Below, in pieces: positions 46,546 to 57,660 of a stretch of 62,000 bases of DNA. Numbering within the stretch: the first letter of the stretch is position 1; each line of letters opens with the position of its first letter. The position numbers and the translations under genes were made by a program. The stretch covers positions 146,128 through 208,127 of the forward strand of contig MNCI01003602.1 in assembly GCA_015680685.1 (NCBI GenBank), in the 5' to 3' direction. Below the pieces are notes generated by a model that searched no databases, was not told the origin of the DNA, and saw only the letters and a program-made list of their open reading frames with translations. Source of the stretch: Gnetum montanum. Its lineage: Eukaryota > Streptophyta > Gnetopsida > Gnetales > Gnetaceae.

Positions 46546-47908
46546 TGAAACACCGTGAAAATTTCGAGGCCTCAGCAGTTCAGCAAAAAACTGGTGATTC
46601 AAGCAAAGCGTTGCAACAAGGCGCTACATAGCAAGTTCCTTTTCAGATTAAAAGCCTATCTTGCCACGCTACGTGGCACAGCACAAATGAATTCCAGAAG
46701 ACAAAGCAAAGCGACAGGTGCACAACGGCAAGCTTTCAACTTTGCAAATTCTCTATGTTTCGAGAACCTTAACTTTTGGCATATTACGTTGCATTACACA
46801 ACATGGAAAAATGTAGCATAATATTAGAAAGTAATCCACCATAACATCAAGCATGGAAAATGCCCAAGCCTTCAACAACACTTCGATTTTTTGTAAGTGT
46901 GCTATTTTACGCTAAATTATGTAATGAAGCGTAATCTAGCGTGGTGCAGCGTAATAAAAGCATAGATAGAAATGACATAATACAAGCATTAGTAGTCCAT
47001 ATGACACAATATGCTATCCAGCATATTGTAGCATAATCAAGAATTTCTTGTCGCCAAAGCCCCAACAAGAGCAGTTTACGCCGCGTTACTCTTTAGAGCG
47101 TAAGGTGGTGTGGTGCCGCAAGCTTCAACAACCACCACATCAAGTCAACAACATTTTGTAAATTCAGGACACGCGTCACCTAAACCGAGTCTTTCTCTTG
47201 ACCCTAACCTTATAAATTCTCTAATTGACAAAGATCAAAGGGTGGGCAAAAATTTCTCCTAAGATTTGACGAATTTTCTCTGTGAGCTTTTTTTCCCTTC
47301 CATTGATAATCGTTGACGGCTTTTAACAAGAGAACAAAGAGGATCAGTGATCGCAAGAATATCAAAGGCAATTGGCAAGAATCTTCAGTTAGGAATAGCA
47401 AGTTGATAGGCATTTTGCTTCGAGATCGACTTCCTTATACACAAATCCGCTAAAACAAGGTAGATCGACCTTTGCTTGCTTCATCTTTGAAAAGCTTTCT
47501 TGTTGTTGGCACGTGCTTCACCCAAATCGAAGTCTGCCTGTAATAGTTTTGTTCAATATATTTTTTTTGTGAGGTGAATCCCAAATCTTGGGATTTCCCA
47601 TGTTCTAAATTTGATCTCTTGTGCCTTATCTATACAAATCTTGTAAATCATTGTAAATCGATTTCATCGTTTTCAATTACTCGCCAAGTTAATAATATTA
47701 TTTCTTCTCATAAAGAACCATCATTTCATTGTCCAAATATCACAAAAATTTTACTAATCAAGTAAGTCCCTCTCTGATTGACAAGATCATTCAGGGCACC
47801 TCAGATTCATTTCCTCTTTGGCACAGTCCTCACATAGATCCGAGGTTAGAACTGTATACATAGACTTTCGTTCAGTATTTCCAGCGATCGACGTTTTCTA
47901 TTGTTACA
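46546..47908 (+). repeat. R9 5' LTR (subfamily II)
   Basis: TGAAACACCGTG...TTGTTACA, 1363 bp. The start equals the reverse complement of the R6 and R8 LTR ends, and the end (gtcgatcgctgg counterpart) that of their starts. TATA box TATAAAT at 47211-47217. Palindromes: TGCCACG/CGTGGCA at 46662-46668/46672-46678 and ACAATATGCT/AGCATATTGT at 47006-47015/47020-47029. Confidence 0.8.
47211..47217 (+). promoter_or_regulatory. R9 LTR TATA box
   Basis: TATAAAT preceded by ccctaacct. Expected to set the start of R in the genomic RNA shortly downstream. Confidence 0.55.
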
Positions 47909-47914
47909 GTTTTT

Positions 47915-47933
47915 TGGCGCTAGAAGGAGGTCC
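47915..47933 (+). promoter_or_regulatory. R9 primer-binding site
   Basis: TGGCGCTAGAAGGAGGTCC, 6 nt after the LTR. It is the least decayed of the three family copies. Acceptor and T-stem reading (TTCTAGC + G + CCA, CCTCC) is tRNA-like, but I cannot name the tRNA. Confidence 0.65.
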
Positions 47934-48165
47934 TTCATATCCAATCCACATTTTATGGGTAGTCTTGTAAGCTATCTGTACCCATTGTCAATCAAATGTA
48001 AATGTAATACCTCCAAGGTTGTTTACGAGATTGTGTGATGCAGATCGGTCCGTACGAAGATTCCTTTGGAATCCTACAAGATAGAAAGCCCTGATTATTA
48101 TCTTAGTTTGCCTCTACCCTTGCGATCTTTATTCTTATTGTCATTATTTACTAACTGAGTAGAGA

Positions 48166-51102
48166 ATGACTACATCAACTACTGTCGTTGACACTGCCAG
48201 CCTTGAGAACCCTTGGACCATGCAAGTTATGCCTCCTATGGTCGAGCAACCACTTAGTCCAGTGCGACCATGCTGCTCCCTCAGGCTACAAAACAAGGAG
48301 CCTGAGGGACACACTCAGTGCAGGGAACACTATAATTTCCTCTTTGCTAAATTAGTAGTAAACCTTCCTATGTATCCACAAGAATTCAAGGAAAAATGAG
48401 AGTACGAATTCATGTACTGCAACAGGAAGGAACTCATTCCTACACCTAGCACCGTCATACCCCTGACAGAGCAACAAAAGTGGATCTTAGATCAAATGTT
48501 GATGGCAAAGACATCGCCAGAATAGCTAGAAGCCTTGTTCCATGATGAGATGCTCCACAATGGGCAAGATGATCTAGACTCTCACTCTAAAGGCGGTAGT
48601 CATGCTGATTTCACCATGGCCCCTCCTTCTACAACGTCTCGTGTAAATCCATTGTTCATGGTCACCATGCCTTTGACGTTATCTAACACCAATCAAGTCC
48701 TACACTCACCACATTTGCATTTTCTTTCTCTGACTATCTTCGCAGGCGATGGTCCATCAGAAATCATTCCTTAGCAGGTGCAATTACCTAACCCACCTCA
48801 TCATGTGCCTACACCTATGTCGCTGCATGTACACGTAATACTTACGTCGCAATTACCTACAACATCAACCTTACTCCCAACTCACACAACTAGGACGACC
48901 ACCACAGCATGGTGGGCTCCCAACATGTCTCTCACTATGCACCCTACACAAATATCCCATCATTCTCATTTTCAAAGCTAGGTCCCAATGGTGTTAAACC
49001 CCATCGCAGGATCGCTGTATGTGCCCCCCATTACACAAGCAGTGTATCCAATGGCACAGCCGACAGTGGTCCCCCCATCCACACCAGCTACCGAATGGTG
49101 CATGCCACAAGCAGCATTGCCTGCAGGGGCAAAACCAATAGCATCAACTATCAATCAAACTACTTCCTCTGCTCTACCACCCGGTGTGGCCCCTCCTGCC
49201 ATTCCACAAATGGCTTCGTCACCTATGGGTTTGGACCAAGCTTTCCAGCTCATTCAGACCCTTACAGAAGAGGTCAAGCATCTTAAGGCTGTTGGTTCTA
49301 ACATGATATAGGTCATGGATTTCTACCATGATGATCCTATTAGTCCAGTAGTCCCTATCCTGTCATTGCCATCGGGGATGCCCCTTCCCCATTTCACAAA
49401 ATACAATGGGGAAGGTGATCCCAACGCCTACTTGGTCACTTTCAGGTCAGAGTCTTTATTGTTGCAACAATGGCCACATACTATAATCCATGTTTCTGCT
49501 ATGTCCTTAATGGGTAAAGCTCTAGACTGGTATTGAGCCCTCCCACGTGCCTCCATTTCAACTTTGGAGGAGTTGTTAACTTAGTTTGTGACCCATTTCA
49601 AGTATAACTTAAAGCCAGAAGTCACACTGGACTAGCTCATGGGAGTTAAGCAAGACCTGCTTGAGTCAGTCCAAAAGTTCATATAGTGGTGGAGCACCAC
49701 CTTGAATGAAATTCACGAACCCATCATGGAGGCCCATCTACTGCCAATCTTCAAGGGAGTAGTTAACGACTTTATCATGTCTAAACTGTATTACCTTGCT
49801 CCTCGCTCCCTCAGCCAAGCCTTTGCTCAAACTAAGAGTATTCAAGACATGGCAGAGGCTAGTAAAGATCTGGCGTATGTGGTCTACAAAAATGCCCACA
49901 GCAAAGGTAAGGACAAAGGCAAAGCCACGAAAACAACAGTTGCAGTGGTTGCTAAAGGGGCCAAGAAGAAGAAAAATAACAAGAAAACACCTGTAGAGTT
50001 TGCTGAGCCAACAACTAGCTTGAACAATGCTAATCAAGAAACTCCTTCTACCCCTAAAGCACCTCTGCAGCCGAGGCCTAAATTTGAGCATAAGGATCGC
50101 TCAAACTATGCGACCTTACCTGTGAAGGCTTTTGAACTCCTCAAAAAATTACCAAGAACTAGCCATATTCGACACAAGATGGTGTCCAAGGAGGCTTTGA
50201 AACACCACAGACGCCATTGTGAGCTACTCAAGAATCCTTCTTTGGTCCAACCTAATGAACCACTAGTTCCCAAAAACTTTAGGTTGGACTGGTTCTGCGA
50301 CTACCACCAATTGTGTGGCCATGACATAAACTATTGCTAGGTGTTGAAGGATGACATGCAGCATCTGATAGATCAAGGTGACCTGATCTTAGATAGCAGT
50401 AGCCCAACACATGTAGAAAACTAGGCCATGCATGTGTACCAAGACCCGTTAAATGCAAATAACACAGGGTACACAATCAACAGGGTAGGGGAAGAGGGAG
50501 ATAATCAGGCACAGCTGAAGCAGCCTTTCGTGTTGCGAACGTATCCTCACTCATTCCAAACAATAGGTCTGTCAGCGCCGATGAGTGGTGCTCCAAGGAA
50601 ACCTTTCATCCTTCGAACTTTATCTCAAAACACTTCCCAACAACCCCCTGTCATTAAAGTCACGGCCCAACTCATGCCTATACACAGGGCACCCTTAGTC
50701 ATTAGGGTGCAAAAATCATTAACTCCCCCTCCTGTGTAGGGAAAATCTTCTAAATCAACCTCTCTTACTATTGATATGGCCAAGGACCCTCTTACCCTGG
50801 GGTTTCCAAAACCTCAATCCATCGCTTTTGTACCCTTGGCCCCACTTACTAAAAATGACAAGGTCACACAAACGCAACTATCTTCTCTCGGCCAAAGGAA
50901 ACGTAACCCTTGGCCAAATGTCACTCCTTCCTGTGAAATTTGCCTCTTAGGATGAATGGAGGAGGAAAAGGGTGACAAGTAGCCCAATCGTGGGTGGGAT
51001 CTCTTTGATGCCCTGGCACAAGTCAAATAGGCTCTGAAACAAAAAAATACAACATTGAGCCTTTATGAATTACTCATGATGTCGTAGAGACATCGTGAGG
51101 CT
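48166..51102 (+). pseudogene. R9 Gag (Tat-lineage)
   Basis: Gag begins at ATG 48166 and reads in a single frame to the protease, with about 16 in-frame stops, all TAG or TGA. Order: N-terminal LRLQNKEPEGHTQCREHYN; a Pro/Thr-rich region to 49200; LDQAFQLIQTLTEEVKHLK (49230); DFYHDDPISPVVPILSLPSG; capsid core KYNGEGDPNAYLVTF ... LMGKALDWY (49400-49535), FVTHFKYNLKPEVTLD, LYYLAPRSLSQAFAQTK (49790); a Lys-rich linker (49900-49990); the knuckle CDYHQLCGHDINYC (50298-50340); then PFVLRTYP, PFILRTLS, PLVIRV repeats (50520-50710). Codons at stops are Gln, Arg or Trp in R2/R5 where comparable. Confidence 0.85.
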
Positions 51103-51882
51103 ATGGTTCGCATGCTAACGTCCATACCTATGGATGAAATCCTGTCGGTGGATGAAGAAACAATCCATTCTATCATGATTCCTCCTACCACTAGAAAACC
51201 TGATCCTATTCCATTGATCTTTCATGACCAATCCATCAAGGACAACCCTAAAGGTCAGGTGACAACGATGTCCATGTTCATCACCATTCAGGTTAGCCAA
51301 CACCGAATCCAGAGAGTACATGTAGATGATGGGGCAACCACTAATGTCATCCCTTATCCCATAGTGGATAAATTAGGCCTAATCGATCATGTCAGTCCTA
51401 CAATGACATCATACCTAAAGTCGTTCAATGGGGCACGAGTGCAGGTCAAAGGGACGGTCCACATCAACTTTGTGGCAGGGGACCAGTTTCCCACAGACGC
51501 TATGTTTATCGTCATCGAGGAGATGCCTAGATTCAATTTAATCCTTGGGAGGTCTTGGTTAGCCCAACTAAGGGTAGTTTTGTCACCCATTCATCAAGAG
51601 ATCAATCTGCCCTACACAAGAAGAGAAGTGGTCATCCGCGGTGATGAAATAACCCCTCAGGCTATTAATAACATAGAAATGGAACAAGGGTCAAAAATCG
51701 AAACATCTGAGAATAAATCCCCTATCCAAATACCCCAACAAGCTGAAAAAGTGGCTAATGATAGCCTAACTTGGGCTGAACTACTGTTCCAAGGAGAAGA
51801 TTGTGGTGCAAAAGAAAGGAGCAATAAATCTCCTCATCTTTATGCGTCATTAAAGATCAAAGCAATTAAGAAATGGCTGTAA
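51103..51882 (+). pseudogene. R9 aspartic protease
   Basis: Same frame as gag, open for 259 residues and ending at a TAA. Active-site loop VHVDDGATTNVIPYPIVDKL; second conserved block FNLILGRSWLAQLRVV near 51535. Upstream part AMVRMLTSIPMDEILSVDEE is shared with R5. The tail (51640-51880) is acidic and Gln-rich, then Lys-rich. Cleaves Gag-Pol in the family. The Asp-Asp-Gly in place of Asp-Ser/Thr-Gly may be ancestral, since R5 has Asp-Asp-Ser. Confidence 0.82.
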
Positions 51883-52090
51883 AGTTAGCTAGCAAACGAT
51901 GCTATCTAACTATTACAGTTCCATCATATATTCTATTCATGCTTACTAGTTATAATTTACACATGTATTTACGCTTTCCACTAGCTAGTCTCATTATGCT
52001 TATGTTTATCTTCATGTTTATGTTTACGTTTTCACCAATTGTCTTCCTTACTTCTGTTACTCAAAGGCCCGAAATGGCCTTAAAGTAGCA

Positions 52091-52258
52091 ATTTCATTTA
52101 CACTTTGTATCTGAATTTCATTTATGCTTTGTATCTGAATTTCATTTATGCTTGGAACCTAAATTTCATTTACACTCTATACTAGAATTTAATTTACACT
52201 TTGTACCTAAATTTCATTTGCACTTTGTACCTAAATTTTATTTACGCTTTGTACCTTA
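52091..52258. repeat. 24-bp tandem repeat, seven units
   Basis: Units of exactly 24 bp, consensus atttcatttacactttgtac + cta(a), from 52091 to 52258, with mostly single-base differences. They pass directly into the hairpin array. Similar gtaaatgaaat words flank the arrays of R5 (27.4 kb) and the 23.1-kb patch. Confidence 0.85.
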
Positions 52259-52259
52259 A

Positions 52260-52600
52260 ACTATCCATGGCCCGAAACAGCCTTAAACTATCCATGGCTC
52301 GAAATGGCCTTAAATTATCCATGGCCCGAAATGGGCTAAAACTAATCGCAGCTTGCCATGGCTTAAAATTAACGACTTAATGTTTATTTGATTCCTTCAC
52401 TCATGTAGCAAGGGCTTGAAATGGCCTTAAACTATCCATGGCCCGTAATGGCCTTAAACTACCTATTTCAATCACAACTTACCCTTGCACTACTAAAAGG
52501 CCCAAAATGGCCGTGAACTAACAATTTCATTTATGCTTTACATTCGAACAATTTATTAGCCCGTAATGGCTTCAAACTAGTAACTACATTAACGCCACAC
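52260..52600 (-). repeat. Hairpin array after R9 protease (GGCC type)
   Basis: On the minus strand units read (A)GTTTAA-GGCC-ATTTCG-GGCC and variants: GGCC/GGCC, GGCT/GGCC (wobble), GCCC/GGGC. About six to eight units, the clearest at 52265-52450. It lies downstream of the antisense gene on the gene's own strand, so it could be part of its 3' untranslated region. Confidence 0.65.
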
Positions 52601-54784
52601 TCTTAAAACTAATTACGATTTATCATAATGTCAAAACCTATGATATGCTTTACATAAAGAGAAAACAACAAAAAGAACATCAAAATCAACACTGAAATTT
52701 GTATCAAATACGTTAAAAGAAAAAAATATTATCTCTTGTTTCATTACACCACAATAAAACCTAAGGCTAATTCAGCCACGCTATGCATCTCCCTTGTTAC
52801 CACTATCTCTTATATCCCCCAGTTCAACTTCTACTTCAAGGAGGTCATCCTCATAGGGGCCACCCTTTGCATGAGGGACCCCTTCGTGAGGGCAACCCTC
52901 TTCGTGATGCTCTTCAGTAGGGGGTTGCTCACCATCGCATCAACCAGCTTCATTACGCTCTATTTCTTGTAAAACCTCTTCATGAGGACCACCACCTTCG
53001 TTAGCTTCACCCTGCTAAGGATTCTCCTCAAGTCGTTCCTGCGATCAGACATGGTACATGTATTAACATCGTCATCAAAACTAGGTATAACAAAAATGCA
53101 ATAATACCGCAATTTACCTGTGATGGTCTTGCATCAGCAACGAAGGGAAATTGTTCTAAGCTAATCCACATATGTTGCATGATTTCATCCTCAATGAGCT
53201 CAGACCAAACCCCATCCCCTAGATTAGTTCCAGCCTTGACCTTCCCCTTCTCCACGGGAGTCCATCAAGGTGGTTTAGGGAAGAAAGAAGGGACAATATT
53301 CTTACCCCCAGGAAGAGTCACTTCCCTTTCCAGAGAGGCACTCACCGTCACTTTCTCCTGGAACTTCTCAAATGCTTTGGAAGCACCAATAACGTCGAAA
53401 ATAGCTAAAGGGACGGAGCCTCAATGGCAGAGTCCCTATAATGTTGGAGATAGGTAGCACTTTCCTATTTATGGACATGTTTATGATCTTTTTTCTTCTG
53501 CCCCCACTCTTGGATACTCACGCTAAAATCCTTCCAGTCTTGGTTCTTCTGAGCTAGGAGGTCTATTTGCATACGCTGCTCGACCAATTCATAGCTAGTC
53601 TAGACACTGTTCTTAACGACACTCCAATAGCGGGTGTAGTCAACAATAGCTATCCTCCAGTCCTCACTTCCCATTCCCAACCTCATCATGTAGAGCCACC
53701 CTGTCCTTCTCCGACCTTTGCAACATCTTCCAAAGGTCCTCATTTATGCTTTGAAATTTCCATAAGGAGCGAGTCGAGCGTACAACACATTTATGCATCT
53801 CATTGTAAATGTTGCATGGCACAATGGTCACTTCTGATGGGGGTTCGGTGGTGTCTAAATCGATAGGCTCTGACGGATCCCATTTGAGGCGAGCCTTTAA
53901 TAACATAAAATGATAGTTTGGCATGATTAGTTAGCATAATTCCATAGTAAAATAACCTCTACGTAATGATTGTAACATACCATCTTCAGGATCAATTCCC
54001 TCTAAGTGACCAATCATGTCTTGGATGATGCCTTCCATGAAGGCGAATTTATCAGGAAATTCACCCTAGGATCGAGTTGCCATTGTTTCCAAGTGTATGC
54101 TCTAGTCACATATTATGCAAAATACATTTCATATACAGAGATGACTGAGACATTACGATGACTAGTACAACCTTTAGAACTTTTCTAGAGTCTACTATAC
54201 TATAAAAATTAATTTTATCGAGTAACAAACCACTTGCCTTATCTAGTTCCAGCCGAAAGGACTTCAGCATCCTCAACTGCTACTTCCTCTTCCTATGTAG
54301 GAGCCTGTTCACTTCTTGTCTTATCGACTAGGGCCTCTTCTTCCGAAATCAAGGCCTCTTCTCCGTGCCATAAGACTATAGCCCCTATTTCAGGGGTCAA
54401 CCATTCCACAACCTTTTCCTTTGCTATCATACAACATAGCTAGTTAACATAAGATTTCACTTTGTCCAATGAATATTATGCTATGCAATGGTGTCTCTAC
54501 ATAAATTAGAATCATTGGTACATTTTGCCACTTACCGCTTGGAGGATTACTCCTCTGAAACCTTATTTGCATTTTCTTCCCCACACCATCCGTTGATTTG
54601 GCAGATTCCTCGGTCAAATAAGGATTTTTCTGTGGCATTGATGAATCCACTATCTCGATGGCCAGATGCTTCCCCCTTGATACATTGCTAGTGTAAGAGG
54701 GGGGCACCCCATCCACGCTATCTTGGCCCCACGTTCGAGGTGCCACCATACTTCTAGTTGTTATTGACAGTGACTCCCCGATCC

Positions 54785-55585
54785 CTGCAAGAGGGTCTTA
54801 TGATCAGATAGTGTCGAAGATATGGGAGATCCATGGTTTGGAAATCTCGTTGTAGTCTTGTTGCACCCAGACCCCATTCCTTTGGACTACAAGAAATTTA
54901 GCAAAATGCTAGAAACAAACTATGAAGAAGGCAAAATGCACATTGAAATGGGACTCAAGCTTCTTGCGAAGCCTGACCATCTCAACGTGCAAGCCTTCGG
55001 CAAAATAGCTTGCCCAATTGAATTGTGTCCCCTCCTCTAGGACCTCTCACATAATTTGAGCCTACTCGATGGTGAGGAATCTCCCTTGTGAGAGTGTCTT
55101 GGGAAAGGCCTGTGCCTGAAAAAGAGGGTAAATAGTATGGACCACCCCCAACTCGATCCTTTCAACAGGGATTCCCTTAACTTCCTTCTAAACCCTCAAC
55201 CACTCCTCTATCTCTTACTGGTACTTGGAACTCTTTGAATTTTCCTCTATAGGAAAATCATCGGAGGGAATGCCAAAGAGATCAGCAAATAGCTGAGCAT
55301 CAATGTCAAAATTTACGTGCACATTATGCACGCATATGCAAAGATGCTTAGTTTCTTCGTTGAAGGAGTTAACTAGGGTCAACATTTCACCTACAGTAGC
55401 ATCAGGGGTTATGGACAAAAATAGGTCCATCTATCCATCCTCCTGAAGGTTATTGGTTACCAAAATTGAGGCCACTCTATGGCTGAGCCAGCATTGTACT
55501 TCCTTTATATCACCATAACGGAAGAGGAGCCTATTGGCCTCACGATCGGAGGCCATGATCGTAATCTCCCGTGATTCCCTAACTA
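54785..55585 (-). pseudogene. Transposon-protein-like domain, exon 3 of the antisense gene
   Basis: Blocks in order on the minus strand: MASDREANRLLFRYGDIKEV, TVGEMLTLVNSFNEETKHLC, HVNFDIDAQLFADLFGIPSD (compare V-x-V/F-x(5)-I-x3-LGLP in 'putative plant transposon protein' domains), VHTIYPLFQAQAFPKTLS, QGRFLT, EVLEEGTQFNWASYFAEGLH, EMVRLRKKLESHFNVHFAFF. The spacing is that of the N-terminal half of the domain whose C-terminal half I see in R3. Stops at 55431, 55212, 55185 and others. Function unknown. Confidence 0.45.
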
Positions 55586-55690
55586 CTAACAAAAAACAAT
55601 AGTCAAGCTGAGGTAACAAAAATGAGATGACTTTATACATCATCACCAATTAATAACATTGATACAATTCATCATCATGGTAAAGCTTAC

Positions 55691-56517
55691 CAGGCCCGAA
55701 AGGTAAAGGAAATGGAGTGATTTTCCTTTGCACATCTGCAATGGTAAGGGGAGGGTTCAAAGTCCACTCCCTATCTAGCCATCTGAGCTTCTTGCATATG
55801 GAAAGGAAGTTGGCATAATGGGTAGGGTATTCTGGGATCTCAAATGCCAGTTGCTCCATGACGGAAGCCCGTACGTTGCTGATAGAAGTAAATTCCCCTA
55901 TAATCCTTTCAGTCAATGATAATGTATCATTATTGCCTAGAAGACTGCTTTCATTGATGAAAAATATACACCATAGAAAATAGACAATCCCTTTATGCTC
56001 AATATGCATCTAAACAGTAGTTAGCATATTATGACACTGCGAAGCGAGATGAAACTTACCCGCCTGCATAATGCACAGTACCAGGTGGATTCTGGAAGTA
56101 GGTTGTGAGATGATGAGCCATGAACAAAGTGTTATAGGTGTGATAACAATTAAACCTGGGCATCTCCCAGATCCAATGTAAATGCCTTAAACCCCTGGCA
56201 CTCTGTTCGCGGTCTTGCACCCGCACAGTTTCTATCACACCATCTGATAGAAATGCCAAGATGCTATGTGTCGAACAAACCAATAGCATCTCTAAAATGG
56301 CAGTAGCTTCATCACCTGGTAGATGCGACCAGACAATTATGCTATAATTACAAAGAAAAAATTGTAAAAAATCCCATGTGCCCCTTCGGAACCACACTAC
56401 CTCCTCCTTTATACGAGCGTGAGGAGGAGGAACATTGGCTATGGGAACATGAATGCAGCATAGAACGTCCACGATGTCCAAAATAATTAGGAAGGGCTTT
56501 AGCATAATACTATACAA
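55691..56517 (-). pseudogene. NIF/FCP1-like (HAD phosphatase-type) domain, exons 1-2 of the antisense gene
   Basis: Exon 1 reads KPFLIILDIVDVLC, where NIF-type phosphatases have a hydrophobic-hydrophobic-LDLDGTL-like nucleophile loop; then FRRGTWDFLQFFLCNYSIIV followed by WSH, matching RP-x(4)-FL-x-F(x5-7)-VxWSS; and near the end NTLFMAHHLTTYFQNPPGTV, matching NTLLIDDSPYK-x3-NPP-x-T. Exon 2 has ESSLLGNNDTLSLTERI, like the D-x-x-L ... L-x-x-L that follows in plant members. The catalytic DxDxT and the distal Asp-Asp are not conserved (DIVDV; AHH), so no phosphatase activity is expected. Assignment by remembered family pattern only. Confidence 0.5.
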
Positions 56518-57150
56518 TAATAGACGTATTTCTATTAGAAAAACTATTTAGACATGAACATTCATCATGCTACACTAGGGTTCGAACGATTCCTACAAAA
56601 TTACATGATATGCTAGAGATGCATGGCCAAAATTGCCCAAACCCTTGCAACAGCTCAAGGTCGGTCTCTGACAATGACGATGAAAGAAACATTGCGTATT
56701 ACTCTAGCGTAACATAAAACTATTACAAATGGATAAAAAGAAATAGAAAATAGAACTCTGATTACGCCATGCATGGATACAGTACTTAGATGTTTCCACC
56801 TATACATTGCATCTACACAACATTACTCCATATTATCTAAAACCTTCATAACAATACAAAGTCTGTCAAACTGCAATAGCTCAGCCCACATGAACAGACA
56901 TTAATGCCTAACACAACATGTGCATTGAAAATAAATACAGCCACGACATTGTAACAAACATGACAATAGTGCAAAAGGATGGATGACGACTTACTAGTTA
57001 AGTGGAGTAACTTCCCGAGCCTCTACTCTGGCCTATGAAGCCTGCTGCAAACTCTCTTGCACTTCATCAATCCTGGCCAACTTGGTGTTCTTTCCTTTGA
57101 CCTTTGGTGCCAAGGTTGCAATTGAGCAAAATCTTCGTAAAGTCGTCTGC

Positions 57151-57660
57151 TCATGCCTCAGTCATGCTCCCTTATTACTATAGCTAGATCCAAATTCGTG
57201 ATATCGGTAACTTGTTTTGAGTATGAACCACTGGTTTATAAAAAAAATGATTGAAACTAACTGATTCTTTCTACCCAATTGACGTGGAACTTTTCCAAAA
57301 TGCTGGTGTCAGTATGACATGAAACAAAAATATTAGGGCATTAATTTCATAGATATCACGCGAGTTACGATCCGAAACGACCCTAAACTAATACATAGCT
57401 TATCACCTCGTAATCTAGTCACATTAACTATGGTCTGTACAAAATTTCAAATCCAATTATTTCAACATGCTAGACATGCCACATTACATCTTTCATCCTA
57501 TTTCATACACTAGCATCTAGGAAGCCTATCTCATCAGTTTTTTTTATAAACTATGCGTATTTGTAATGGTCCACTAAGATCTTAAACTGGAAGCTCCTCT
57601 AACATGCAATTCTAACGTAGAAAAAAAACTTTTATCATTCAACAGATTGGTAGAAAAACA
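57151..57660. other. R9 intron end region
   Basis: No gene. It may contain the promoter of the antisense gene. No convincing minus-strand TATA box was found. Confidence 0.3.

Larger units (their letters stand above)
52700..57150 (-). pseudogene. Antisense multi-exon gene inside R9
   Basis: Minus-strand exons inferred from coding continuity and splice sites: exon 0 about 57150-56998 (donor GTAAGT); exon 1 up to 56517, ending 56060 (GTAAGT); exon 2 55944-55691 (GTAAGC); exon 3 55585 to about 54800; exon 4 54784-54536 (acceptor TTGCAG, donor GTAAGT); exon 5 54423-54238 (donor GCAAGT); exon 6 54065-53981 (donor GTATGT); exon 7 from 53894; exon 8 to 53118 (GTAAAT); exon 9 53038 to about 52733. 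Introns are about 80-170 bp. Domains: NIF/FCP1-like (exons 1-2), transposon-protein-like (exon 3), Lys/Glu-rich coiled-coil parts (exons 5-8), acidic His/Gly-rich tail (exon 9). In-frame stops and at least one frameshift (near 53650) show decay. Confidence 0.6.

Noticed and set aside
48166-51882. TAG/TGA read as sense codons (recoding) in R9 Gag
   Set aside because: Plant nuclear code has no such reassignment, R5 has sense codons at the same places, and deamination explains all cases.
51873-52088. Hydrophobic 71-residue frame after the R9 protease
   Set aside because: Overlaps the end of the protease frame and the repeat region; looks like a by-product of T-rich sequence.
52091-52600. Regular short repeats resembling a CRISPR array
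   Set aside because: The 24-bp units are head-to-tail without unique spacers, and the neighbouring units vary in sequence while keeping a hairpin; context is a plant retroelement.
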